64,000 nucleotides of DNA from Prevotella sp. UBA2809. GTDB lineage: Bacteria > Bacteroidota > Bacteroidia > Bacteroidales > Bacteroidaceae. The number at the start of each line of letters is the position of its first letter. The stretch's first letter is position 1. A program made the translations under genes and the position numbers. The notes beneath the pieces were generated by a model. It was not told the origin of the DNA. It saw nothing but the letters and a program-made list of their open reading frames with translations, and did no database searches. Positions 35,113-43,259 of the stretch are shown in pieces. The stretch covers positions 39,857-103,856 of the forward strand of contig DEHD01000007.1 of assembly GCA_002351725.1 (NCBI GenBank). Direction: 5' to 3'.

Positions 35113-35799
35113 ATGAAACAGTATTTAATCGCAATCGCCATGGTGCTCGCACTTAGCTCAAACGCTAATGCAACAGCACAAAAGCATCGCCACACTCCTC
35201 GCACTGAGCAGGTGAGCGACACTGTAAAACACGATCAGGGCTCTATCGAAGCCTTCTCTGACACTACTGCTAAAGCCGACTCTAACGCTAACGATGATGA
35301 AGACTACACCTATAAGCATCGCGTGACTTTAGAAGGTGATGAAGCAGCTGAACATGTAGTAGAAAGTGTGATGGACAACATGGGCGGAGCTGTATTCCTG
35401 GTTCCAATCCTTGCAATCCTCTGCTTTGGATTCTTCCTGCCAGTAGTAATCCTGATTCTGGTGTTCTACTTCATCAATCGTAATCGAAAAGAGAAGTATC
35501 GCCTGGCTCAGATGGCAATACAGAACGGACAACAGATTCCTGAGGAATTGCTGAAGGAGACCTATTCAACAAATAACAGCAAGGAGTACAACGACGGTAT
35601 CCGCCAGATGTTTACAGGTATCGGACTCGCTATCTTCCTCGGAATCATCCTCGATGAGCTCGGCTTAGGTATCGGAGCACTGGTATTCTTCATCGGACTG
35701 GGTAAGTTCATGATAGCTCGCCAGGCCAAGAAGAATGATAGCCTGAATAATGATATACGTCAGAATTTTGACAACAACCCTAAAAACGAAGAATTATGA
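35113..35799 (+). CDS. Small exported membrane protein, DUF6249-like
   Basis: The 228-residue product starts at ATG 35113 (MKQYLIAIAMVLALSSNANA, a signal peptide); the ORF from 35053 contains leader DNA. After an acidic linker there is a transmembrane pair around residues 95-125, a cytoplasmic stretch (NRNRKEKYRLAQMAIQNGQQ, then IPEELLKE) and two further hydrophobic segments near 175-215. This arrangement is like proteins annotated DUF6249 that accompany sigma factors in Bacteroidales; the name is from memory. Function unknown. It overlaps pspC by 4 bp and so belongs to the sigma operon. Confidence 0.7.
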   Translation: MKQYLIAIAMVLALSSNANATAQKHRHTPRTEQVSDTVKHDQGSIEAFSDTTAKADSNANDDEDYTYKHRVTLEGDEAAEHVVESVMDNMGGAVFLVPILAILCFGFFLPVVILILVFYFINRNRKEKYRLAQMAIQNGQQIPEELLKETYSTNNSKEYNDGIRQMFTGIGLAIFLGIILDELGLGIGALVFFIGLGKFMIARQAKKNDSLNNDIRQNFDNNPKNEEL

Positions 35800-35996
35800 A
35801 CAAGAGACTGATGAGATCAAACGACAGGGTAATAGCTGGAGTTTGCAGCGGAATAGCTGAGTATCTGGATTTCGATCCCACGATGGTTCGCTTGGCATAC
35901 GCATTCCTTACAATATGCACTTGCTTCAGTGGGGTGATCTTCTACATAGTATGTTGGATTGTAATGCCAGAAAAAAACTGGATTGAACAGAAATAA
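35796..35996 (+). CDS. PspC domain protein
   Basis: The 66-residue product is a single PspC domain: a basic start (MNKRLMRSNDRVIAGVCSGIAEYLDFD) followed by one long hydrophobic helix (about 33-60). PspC proteins sense or respond to membrane stress in the phage-shock system. Here it lies between a membrane protein and an ECF sigma factor, with start and stop codons overlapping or touching both, so the operon probably handles envelope stress. The stop codon directly abuts the next ATG. Confidence 0.88.
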   Translation: MNKRLMRSNDRVIAGVCSGIAEYLDFDPTMVRLAYAFLTICTCFSGVIFYIVCWIVMPEKNWIEQK

Positions 35997-36536
35997 ATGG
36001 CAAGCATCAGCGACATAGCACTAGTGACACAGGTGGCGGTGTTCCACAACAAGCAGGCCTTCGACCAGCTTGTGAGGAAGTACCAGTCGCCTGTTCGCAG
36101 GTTCTTCTTGAACCAGACACTGGGCGATGAGCAGCTTAGCGACGACTTGGCACAAGAGACCTTTATCAAGGCCTATGTAAACATTAGCAAGTTCCGTGGC
36201 ATGAGTAGCTTCTCAACGTGGCTGATGCGTATTGCATACAACGTATATTACGATGACGTTCGCGCTCGCAAGCAGACTTACGATATCGAGGATTCAAGCG
36301 CAGTACGTCAATCTGCCAATAATGGCGATTCTAATATCAAGATGGACATACATGCAGCTATGGCGCTGCTTAAACCTGATGAACGTACCTGTATAACCTT
36401 GCAGCTGATAGACGGATACCCCATCGACCAGATAAGCAAGATAACAGGAATTGCGGAGAATACTGTTAAATCGCATCTTAAGCGAGGGAAAGAAAAAATG
36501 GCTAACTATTTAAGAGAGAACGGATATGGAGGATAA
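35997..36536 (+). CDS. RNA polymerase ECF sigma factor
   Basis: The 179-residue product has sigma region 2 (about 25-90, with LAQETFIKAYVNISKFRGMSS and FSTWLMRIAYN) and region 4 (about 118-170, with ITLQLIDGYPIDQISKITGI and ENTVKSHLKRGKEKM). Region 3 is absent, as in the ECF group. No FecR-type anti-sigma gene follows; instead a small two-helix membrane protein overlaps it by 11 bp and could play that part. Confidence 0.94.
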   Translation: MASISDIALVTQVAVFHNKQAFDQLVRKYQSPVRRFFLNQTLGDEQLSDDLAQETFIKAYVNISKFRGMSSFSTWLMRIAYNVYYDDVRARKQTYDIEDSSAVRQSANNGDSNIKMDIHAAMALLKPDERTCITLQLIDGYPIDQISKITGIAENTVKSHLKRGKEKMANYLRENGYGG

Positions 36537-36924
36537 AAATGACATTTTGCTGAAGCAGCTGTTTGCTGATGCTGCGAAGCAGACAATAGAAGACAATGGA
36601 TTTACCGAGCGGGTTATGATGAATCTGTCCGAGATGACCGATCCTGTGATGGCAGAATCTAAGGTGCGCAGATTGTCGCATCTTTGGACTCTGTTCTGTG
36701 TGGGCGTGGCTCTTCTGGCCTTCTGGTTTGCAAAAGGCTGGCCTATATTGGAGAGCATACTCTCTGGCGGAAAGCAGATGCTGATAAACACCATCGAGGT
36801 GTTCCTGATTACAGCTCCTACTACCGAGATTAATATCAATCCTTGGCTTGTGGTGTTGTTGCTGGGCTTTGTATTAGTTTTCCTGCCTTATCAAACATAC
36901 CGTAAGTTGTCCGCAACACTTTAA
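36526..36924 (+). CDS. Small membrane protein, candidate anti-sigma factor
   Basis: The 132-residue product has a soluble N-terminal part (about 1-50, LLKQLFADAAKQTIEDNGFT and ERVMMNLSEM) and two transmembrane helices (about 55-75 and 103-123). Similar proteins next to ECF sigma factors in Bacteroidales are annotated DUF5056. The position, overlapping the sigma gene by 11 bp, and the topology fit a membrane anti-sigma factor, but no zinc-binding HxxxCxxC motif is present, so that role is inference. Its last 89 bp overlap the 3' end of the convergent OmpA-family gene. Confidence 0.7.
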   Translation: MEDKNDILLKQLFADAAKQTIEDNGFTERVMMNLSEMTDPVMAESKVRRLSHLWTLFCVGVALLAFWFAKGWPILESILSGGKQMLINTIEVFLITAPTTEININPWLVVLLLGFVLVFLPYQTYRKLSATL

Positions 36925-38893
36925 ACTCAGTCCTTCGGTTCATCTGATGGCACTGTTCCTGCAGTTCCTCAGGGAGCGCGGCTATAAATTCCTCCGTTAG
37001 CACGTCGCCCTCCTTGAGGAATTCGTATTTTTCAGCCACACGTTTCTTTATCCGCTTGGGCGCTGTTTCGCCGTAACCCTTTGGCGTAAGGCGGTCGGCA
37101 GCTATCCCGTGGGCGATAAGATATGCCACTACGCTTTCGGCACGGCGCTGAGATAGCTGTTCGTTGTATGCATCCGAACCACGGCTGTCAGTATGTGCCG
37201 AAAGCTCGATTGTTACGTTTGGATTCTCGTTAAGCAGCTGCACCAGCTCGTCGAGTGCCTTCTGCGATTCCGGGCGAAGTGTTGCCTTGTTGAAATCGTA
37301 GAAAATGTTCTCTATCAGTACGGGTGCCGATATGTTTGCCAATGGGAACTGCAAAACGTGCTCCTCCGATTTCTTCGATGGCTCCACGCGTATCTGCTCC
37401 TGATGATTCAGGTAGCCTTTACATGTGCCAAGAATCACGTAGTCAACACCAGGTGTTATCTCTTGTGTAAACGATCCGTCGCTTCTTACGCTCAGCTTCA
37501 GGTTGGTACCATCGTTACCCACCATATACACTTGTGCTGCAGTAAGCTCGTAGCCGTCCTGCTCGTAAACCCATCCCTTAACGGTTTGAATAATCTCGGG
37601 GTTATAGAAGCTGTAGATATGGTCGAACCCTCGCAGGTCGCCACGGTTAGAACAGAAGAATCCCTGATTCAGCTTACCCTCGAAGGTCATTCCGAAATCA
37701 TCGGCTTGCGAGTTGAGAGGGAAACCTGGGTGTTGGATAGTGGGTGTTGGGTGTTGGCTTTTTGCTGGGATGAAATAAATATCAAGCCCGCCTAGGCCTG
37801 GGTGACCATTGCTTGAGAAATAAAGGTCGCCATTGGGGCGGAAGGTAGGGAACATCTCGTCGCCAGGGGTGTTTATCTTCTCGCCAGCGTTCTCGGCATA
37901 GCCTATATCATTTCCATTGTTAAGTATGCGGCATCGCCAGATGTCGAGTCCGCCCATGCCTCCGGGCATATCACTTACAAAATACAGCCACTCGCCGTCA
38001 GGACTAACGGCAGGGTGGGCAAAGCTCGATAGCGTGTCGTGGGCAATAACCAGCTCTTTAGGTTTGCTCCACGATGCATCGCTACGGTTAGATACCATTA
38101 TCTTTGCGTATCGTGGATAGTTGGGGTCTGTAACGCACTGCGTAAGATACATCGTCTTTCCATCGGGCGAGAAACAGCATGCGCCCTCGTCGTAAACAGA
38201 GTTCAACTCAGATGCTATCACCTGAGGCTTGCCCCATTTGCCTTTCTCGTCTTTCTGACTGAAGAAGATATCAGCGTTTTTGGTTCCCGTGATGCCGTTC
38301 AACTCGTCGCCTTGGGCCTGGTTGCGTGTAGAAGTGAAGAACAGTTGGTCGTTACTGTCGCCCGCCAACATCGGTGAGTAGTCATCGCGGCGAGAGTTGA
38401 ACAAGTCCATCTTCTTTATCGTATATGCCGAACCTTCCTTTTTCCATTGCGGCGCCTTCTGTGCCGATTCAAGTCCCACCTTTGCGAGCTGCAGATGCAG
38501 GCTATCACCATAAGCCCGCAAGCTGTCGATAGCCACTGTGTACTGCTTCGCGGCCTCTTTGTAATTACCATTACGCATATACAACTGACCGAGGTAAAAA
38601 TGCGTCAGCGAGTCGGCTTGCTTATAGCGTACCACATTATTATATGCTGATATAGCCTTGTTTGTCTGGTTCAGATGACGGTAGCATTCTGCAAGTTTCT
38701 TGGCTCGTTGTCCGCGGGTGGTTCGTTCCTTGTTTGGAGTCTGTGTGTAGGCTTTCTTATATTGTTCTGCCGCGTCGAAGTATTCGCCCACCGCCCAGAA
38801 CTTATCGCCCTTCTTCACAGCCTGCTCCGCCCCGCACCCCACCATCAGCAGGGCGAAAACCATCACGTATATTGCGTTTAATACTTTTCGCAT
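36836..38893 (-). CDS. PorE-like OmpA-family lipoprotein (TPR, beta-propeller, OmpA)
   Basis: The 685-residue protein has a lipobox (LLMVGCG, Cys near 20), TPR-type repeats (about 25-145), a PD40/WD40-like propeller (about 150-430, DGKTMYLTQC, SPDGEWLYFVSDMPGGMGGLD), a carboxypeptidase-regulatory-like domain (about 440-520, VKGWVYEQDGYELTAAQVYM) and an OmpA peptidoglycan-binding domain (about 540-650, ELSAHTDSRGSDAYN and RRAESVVAYLI). This order matches PorE, which anchors the type IX secretion machine to peptidoglycan, but other OmpA lipoproteins share it. Residues about 378-389 (QHPTPTIQHPG) are encoded by a 7-nt repeat in a propeller loop. Confidence 0.85.
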   Translation of the reverse strand: MRKVLNAIYVMVFALLMVGCGAEQAVKKGDKFWAVGEYFDAAEQYKKAYTQTPNKERTTRGQRAKKLAECYRHLNQTNKAISAYNNVVRYKQADSLTHFYLGQLYMRNGNYKEAAKQYTVAIDSLRAYGDSLHLQLAKVGLESAQKAPQWKKEGSAYTIKKMDLFNSRRDDYSPMLAGDSNDQLFFTSTRNQAQGDELNGITGTKNADIFFSQKDEKGKWGKPQVIASELNSVYDEGACCFSPDGKTMYLTQCVTDPNYPRYAKIMVSNRSDASWSKPKELVIAHDTLSSFAHPAVSPDGEWLYFVSDMPGGMGGLDIWRCRILNNGNDIGYAENAGEKINTPGDEMFPTFRPNGDLYFSSNGHPGLGGLDIYFIPAKSQHPTPTIQHPGFPLNSQADDFGMTFEGKLNQGFFCSNRGDLRGFDHIYSFYNPEIIQTVKGWVYEQDGYELTAAQVYMVGNDGTNLKLSVRSDGSFTQEITPGVDYVILGTCKGYLNHQEQIRVEPSKKSEEHVLQFPLANISAPVLIENIFYDFNKATLRPESQKALDELVQLLNENPNVTIELSAHTDSRGSDAYNEQLSQRRAESVVAYLIAHGIAADRLTPKGYGETAPKRIKKRVAEKYEFLKEGDVLTEEFIAALPEELQEQCHQMNRRTEFKVLRTTYGMFDKAGKLIQSPATTPQAKD
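37726..37760. repeat. 7-nt periodic repeat inside the PorE-like gene
   Basis: On the plus strand it reads TGGGTGT, TGGATAG, TGGGTGT, TGGGTGT, TGG. It lies in frame in a propeller loop. Confidence 0.75.
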
Positions 38894-38909
38894 ACTATAT
38901 TTTAAACGA

Positions 38910-38943
38910 AAAAATCTTCGAATTATTTCTTCGAAGATTTTAC
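38910..38943. terminator. Hairpin at the end of topB
   Basis: AAAATCTTCGAA, a short loop and TTCGAAGATTTT form an 11-12 bp stem with A/T flanks. It includes the last codons of topB and lies 17 bp before the PorE-like gene, so it may separate the two transcripts. Confidence 0.6.
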
Positions 38944-40800
38944 TTTTTTCAGGTCGGCGTCGGATAGGACGGTGACTCGGCGATTGCTGGGGTCGGCTAT
39001 CACCTCGTTCACTATCTCCGTTACCTGCTGCTTCAGCTCGTCGATAAACTGCTTTGGGTCGTACTTCTGATGCTCTATGTCGCGCAACTTCTTCTCCCAG
39101 ATACCCGTCAGCTCACAACTCTTAAGCAACTCCTCGCGTATAAGGTCTATCAGTTCAATACCCGTTGGCGTGGCTATCAGTCGTTTGCGCTCGCGCTTTA
39201 TGTAGTGGCGCTTAAACAGAGTCTCGATGATGCCGGCACGACTTGATGGGCGACCGATGCCGTTCTCTTTCATGGCAGCACGCAAGGTCTCGTCCTCCAC
39301 GAACTTACCTGCTGTCTCCATCGCACGCAGCAGCGATGCCTCATTATAATAAGGTGGGGGAGTAGTCCATTTCTCAGTAAGCGTAGGCTTATGTTCGCCA
39401 CTCTCGCCCTTCACGAATGTGGGCAGAGTGCGCTCCTCGTCCTCCTGTTGTGGCTTATCTTCGTTTTCTGTCTCCTTCTGTACCTTACCCTGAACCACGC
39501 GCCAACCTGGATCCAATATTTCCTTACCGGTAACCTTAAACTCAACAGTCTCGTCACCTTTCACCTCTCCAAGCACGGTGGTTGTTGAGAACTTACAATC
39601 GGGCAGAAATACGCCGATGAAACGGCGGGCCACAAGGTCGAACACCTTCTTCTCGGCATCGCTCAGGTTCTGTGGAATCACACCTGTTGGGATGATGGCG
39701 TGGTGGTCGGTAACCTTCGATGTATCGAACACGCGCTTGGTCTTCTTTAGTGCCTTACCGCCAATGGGTTTGATGAATTCCGCATAAACGGGCACTCCGT
39801 CGAACTTTGTCTGATAAAGTCCGTTCAGCGTCTGAGGACACTTGGGGTAGATGTCATCGCTAAGATACTGCGTGTCTACACGAGGATATGTGGTGTACTT
39901 CTTCTCGTACAGACTCTGAATAAGGTTCAGCGTCATCTCGGCCGAAAATCCGTATTTGCGGTTGCAGTCTACCTGAAGCGATGTAAGGTCGTATAGCTGT
40001 GGTGGCTGTTCCTTACCCTCTTTCTTCTCCACCTTGGTCACCTCGAAAGGTTTGCCTTCGATGGTAGCAAAGGCCTTTTCGCCTTCCTCCTTCGATGTGA
40101 ACTTTCCTTTGGTGGCAGTAAATGTTGTGTCGCGATATACTGTGGCCAGCACCCAGTAAGGCTCTGGCTTGAAGTTCTCAATCTCCTTCTGTCGGTTCAC
40201 TATCAGCGCAAGGGTAGGGGTCTGCACTCGTCCTATCGACAGCACTTGTCGGTTCTGTCCGTATTTCAGTGTATACAGGCGGGTGGCGTTCATACCTAAA
40301 AGCCAATCGCCGATGGCGCGCGATAGTCCTGCGAGATACAGTGGCTGATAATCCTGCTGATCCTTCAGCTGGGCAAATCCCTCGCGTATGGCCTCGTCGG
40401 TCATCGACGAAATCCACAATCGCTTAACCGGACAAGTGACCTGGGCTTTCTGCATCACCCATCGCTGAATGAGCTCTCCCTCTTGTCCCGCGTCACCGCA
40501 GTTCACTATGCCGTCGGCCTTCTGCATCAGGCCCTCTATTATCTTAAACTGCTTCTCAATGCCTTTATCGTTTATCAGTTTTATGCCGAATCGTGGAGGA
40601 ATCATGGGCAATTGGGTAAGTGCCCAAGGTTTCCATGCCTGAGTGTAATCGCCGGGCTCCTTCAGCGTACACAGATGTCCGAAGGTCCACGTCACTTGGT
40701 ATCCGTTTCCCTCCATGTATCCGTCGTGCGAGCTGTTGGCTCCCAGAATCCTTGCTATATCCCGAGCTACACTCGGTTTCTCTGCTATACAGACTATCAT
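38923..40800 (-). CDS. topB: DNA topoisomerase III
   Basis: This type IA topoisomerase decatenates DNA. The 625-residue product has the N-terminal Toprim domain (MIVCIAEKPSVARDIARILG, then NCGDAGQEGELIQRWVM with the metal-binding acids) and the catalytic tyrosine in TTYPRVDTQYLS (about residue 308), followed by GRPSSRAGIIETL. It ends in a lysine-rich tail (LKKVKSSKK) without zinc-ribbon domains, which makes it somewhat shorter than relatives of about 700 residues. Many Bacteroidales carry extra topB copies on conjugative elements; the absence of mobile genes here suggests the chromosomal copy. Confidence 0.93.
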   Translation of the reverse strand: MIVCIAEKPSVARDIARILGANSSHDGYMEGNGYQVTWTFGHLCTLKEPGDYTQAWKPWALTQLPMIPPRFGIKLINDKGIEKQFKIIEGLMQKADGIVNCGDAGQEGELIQRWVMQKAQVTCPVKRLWISSMTDEAIREGFAQLKDQQDYQPLYLAGLSRAIGDWLLGMNATRLYTLKYGQNRQVLSIGRVQTPTLALIVNRQKEIENFKPEPYWVLATVYRDTTFTATKGKFTSKEEGEKAFATIEGKPFEVTKVEKKEGKEQPPQLYDLTSLQVDCNRKYGFSAEMTLNLIQSLYEKKYTTYPRVDTQYLSDDIYPKCPQTLNGLYQTKFDGVPVYAEFIKPIGGKALKKTKRVFDTSKVTDHHAIIPTGVIPQNLSDAEKKVFDLVARRFIGVFLPDCKFSTTTVLGEVKGDETVEFKVTGKEILDPGWRVVQGKVQKETENEDKPQQEDEERTLPTFVKGESGEHKPTLTEKWTTPPPYYNEASLLRAMETAGKFVEDETLRAAMKENGIGRPSSRAGIIETLFKRHYIKRERKRLIATPTGIELIDLIREELLKSCELTGIWEKKLRDIEHQKYDPKQFIDELKQQVTEIVNEVIADPSNRRVTVLSDADLKKVKSSKK

Positions 40801-40818
40801 ATTCTTTTAATTTGGATG

Positions 40819-40850
40819 CAAAGGTAGTGTAAATCGAATAAAATACCAAA
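40819..40850 (-). promoter_or_regulatory. Bacteroidetes-type promoter for topB
   Basis: On the minus strand TTTG (40850-40847), a 20-nt spacer and TACCTTTG (40826-40819) match the consensus exactly. Confidence 0.7.
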
Positions 40851-40914
40851 GAAAAATTAAACTTTTCCTTGCTTTTTTCGTCATAAATTGTAGAATAAAC
40901 CCTATTTTTACATA

Positions 40915-42225
40915 ATGAAGAAACTAATAATTATCACTGTTCTCATGGCAATGTCGATGTCGATACGTGCCCAGTACCGTAATGTTTTTGTTGAGTTGGG
41001 CTATGATAAAGCTCAGGTCGAGTCTAAGCTGCATCAGGTTTTTAACGATGTTTTCCGCGGTCCTAACAAGGTCTACTTCGAGGTAGACGATTCTATGGGC
41101 TATGTGACGGATGTGAAGAACCACGATGCCCGTACCGAGGGAATGTCGTATGGTATGATGATTGCCGTGCAGTTCGGTGAGAAGGATATATTCGACCGTC
41201 TTTGGCGCTGGAGCAAGAAGTACATGCAGCACCAGAGCGGCAATCGCGAGGGTTATTTCGCATGGAGCTGTAAAACCGACGGCACACATAATGCCGAAGG
41301 TGCTGCCAGCGATGGCGAACTCTACTTCATCACAGCACTTATCTTTGCCTCTAACCGTTGGGGCAACGATACCGGCATCAACTACAAGGCCGAGGCTCAG
41401 CACATCCTTAACTGCATTCAGCCTAAGGAGTACACCCCCGAGCCACGTCAGGGCGGATTCCCCGGTTTCGGCGGTCAGCAGGGCCCACAGAAGATGTACC
41501 TCATCGACCCAGAAACCAACCTCATTACTTTTACCCCCGATGGATTCGGTAACCGATACACCGACCCCTCCTATCACATTCCAGCTTTTTATGAGGTTTG
41601 GGCAAAATGGGCCGATGACGGTCGTGCCGACTATTGGAACAAGTGTGCCAAGGCTTCGCGCGAGTTCCTGCATAAGGCCATCAACCCCAAAACAGGTCTG
41701 AATGCCGATATGTGCCAGTACGACGGCTCAGAGATGCAGATGCCCCGCTGGCCAGGTATGCCACAGCGCCCTCAGGGACAGAAACCACGCCGCAATGGCA
41801 GCAATAACTTCCGCTACGACTCTTGGCGCGTGCCTATGAACATCACCCTCGACTATGAGTGGAGTGGGACTGATGCCAAGTGGCAGAAGAAGTATGGCGA
41901 GACCATCCAGAATTTCTTCTACTCTCAGGGTGTAGATAAGTTTGTAGATCAGTATCGTCCCGATGGCTCACTGCCTGAGGAAGATGAGATTCTGCCTGCA
42001 GGCGGATTCCGCAAGCTTCGCCACAGCATCGGTCTGGTAAGCACTGTTGCCGCAGCATCAATCCTTTGCGACCACGCTAAGAAGAAGGATTTTGTTGATG
42101 CTCTGTGGAATGCCAAGCACGAACCCTTCGAGGATGGCTATTTCGATGCCTACTACGATGGGCTGCTGCGCCTCTTTGCCTTTATGCACTTGAGTGGAAA
42201 CTATCGTGAGATAGTCCCGCAATAG
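40915..42225 (+). CDS. Glycoside hydrolase family 8 enzyme (first copy)
   Basis: GH8 enzymes are inverting endo-glucanases, xylanases or reducing-end xylose-releasing exo-oligoxylanases. The 436-residue product has a signal peptide cleaved after IRAQ (about residue 20). The proton-donor Glu is in RTEGMSYGMM (about 75), a conserved Asp in ASDGELYF (about 133) and the base Asp probably in FRYDSWRVP. The likely activity is oligoxylan cleavage, by analogy. Two Pro/Gly/Gln-rich insertions (RQGGFPGFGGQQGPQ, about 179-193, and MPRWPGMPQRPQGQKPRRNG, about 278-297) are absent from the second GH8 at 61582. The next gene starts 25 bp downstream. Confidence 0.9.
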   Translation: MKKLIIITVLMAMSMSIRAQYRNVFVELGYDKAQVESKLHQVFNDVFRGPNKVYFEVDDSMGYVTDVKNHDARTEGMSYGMMIAVQFGEKDIFDRLWRWSKKYMQHQSGNREGYFAWSCKTDGTHNAEGAASDGELYFITALIFASNRWGNDTGINYKAEAQHILNCIQPKEYTPEPRQGGFPGFGGQQGPQKMYLIDPETNLITFTPDGFGNRYTDPSYHIPAFYEVWAKWADDGRADYWNKCAKASREFLHKAINPKTGLNADMCQYDGSEMQMPRWPGMPQRPQGQKPRRNGSNNFRYDSWRVPMNITLDYEWSGTDAKWQKKYGETIQNFFYSQGVDKFVDQYRPDGSLPEEDEILPAGGFRKLRHSIGLVSTVAAASILCDHAKKKDFVDALWNAKHEPFEDGYFDAYYDGLLRLFAFMHLSGNYREIVPQ

Positions 42226-42250
42226 TAAAAATACTGCATTTAATTGTTAA

Positions 42251-43147
42251 ATGAATAGTTATCGCTTCCTTTATCATATAGTAGCGCTCCTGGTGGCATC
42301 CATCTGGGGCTCTACTTTCATTTTTACCAAGCTGCTGCTCCTTGGCGGCATGACCGCTGCACAGATTTTTGTGCTCCGTTTCATCATTGCCTACGTGCTG
42401 CTATTGGTCTATTCCATCTATAAGCGCGGCCGTTTGTTTGCCGCCTCTTGGCGCCACGAACTGCTCATGATGGCCCTTGGTGTTGTTGGCGGTTCGCTCT
42501 ATTTTCTCACTGAGAATAGCGCCATGAACTACACCACCACTACCAACACCTCCATCATCGTAAGCCTGTGCCCGCTTTTTGCCTCCGCCCTTATTGGCGC
42601 CGTCTATAAGTCGCAGCGCCTCAATCGCGTTCAGACCCTTGGCACCGTTATGGCCGCAGCAGGCGTTGTGGTGGTTGTTATGAACGGCCGATTTGGGCTC
42701 CATCTCTCGCCCCTTGGCGATGCTTTGGCCTTCATGGCCTGCCTTTGTTGGGCCGTTTACAGTCTGCTTATGATTCCCGCCACCAAGCGTTATAACACCC
42801 TTTTCATCACCCGCAAGGTGTTCTTCTACGGTCTTGTGTCAATGATTCCCTATTTCATGGTCTATCCTGGCCTTGGTGTCGATATCGTCCTCAGCCAGCC
42901 CAAGTTGTTGGCCAATCTCCTGTTCCTTGGATGCATCGCCTCCATGGGATGCTATCTCGCATGGAATTGGGTTCTCAAGAAGCTTGGAGCCCTCATTTGC
43001 ACCAACTACGTCTATTTCAATCCCGTAGTCACAGTCATCTTCGCTTGGGCCATACTCAGCGAACAAATCACCCTCTATTTCGTCCTCGGCACCGCCTTCA
43101 TTCTTACCGGCATGTACCTCGCCGAGAAACATCATAGTCATCAGTAA
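42251..43147 (+). CDS. EamA/DMT family transporter
   Basis: The 298-residue protein has ten predicted transmembrane helices in two EamA repeats (about 8-140 and 155-292), with SIWGSTFIFTKLLLLGG near the start and NYVYFNPVVTVIFAWAILSEQ in the second repeat. Such carriers export metabolites or amino acids; the substrate is unknown. Codon choice is noticeably C-ending (CCC, GCC, CGC) compared with neighbours, but the gene is not otherwise out of place. It follows GH8 closely and ends at a strong terminator. Confidence 0.9.
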   Translation: MNSYRFLYHIVALLVASIWGSTFIFTKLLLLGGMTAAQIFVLRFIIAYVLLLVYSIYKRGRLFAASWRHELLMMALGVVGGSLYFLTENSAMNYTTTTNTSIIVSLCPLFASALIGAVYKSQRLNRVQTLGTVMAAAGVVVVVMNGRFGLHLSPLGDALAFMACLCWAVYSLLMIPATKRYNTLFITRKVFFYGLVSMIPYFMVYPGLGVDIVLSQPKLLANLLFLGCIASMGCYLAWNWVLKKLGALICTNYVYFNPVVTVIFAWAILSEQITLYFVLGTAFILTGMYLAEKHHSHQ

Positions 43148-43171
43148 AAGCCGCATTTTGCGGCTTTTTTC
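43145..43171 (+). terminator. Terminator after the EamA gene
   Basis: AAAAGCCGCA, a 3-nt loop and TGCGGCTTTTTT form a 10-bp stem with T-tract. Confidence 0.88.
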
Positions 43172-43234
43172 TATTCTTATGCAGTTTTTTATAAAGATTT
43201 CCATCTAAATCAAATAACTTTTGGTATTTTTTTG

Positions 43235-43242
43235 TATTTTTG
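43235..43242 (+). promoter_or_regulatory. -7 box TATTTTTG of the AraC regulator
   Basis: TATTTTTG lies 17 nt before the ATG at 43260. Confidence 0.45.
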
Positions 43243-43259
43243 CAAGAAAATTACTAATA

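Noticed and set aside
38923..40800. topB as a marker of a conjugative element
   Set aside because: No tra, mob, integrase or other element genes are present on either side.
42251..43147. Horizontal acquisition of the EamA transporter
   Set aside because: C-ending codons are enriched, but there are no mobile genes, repeats or compositional edges to support transfer.
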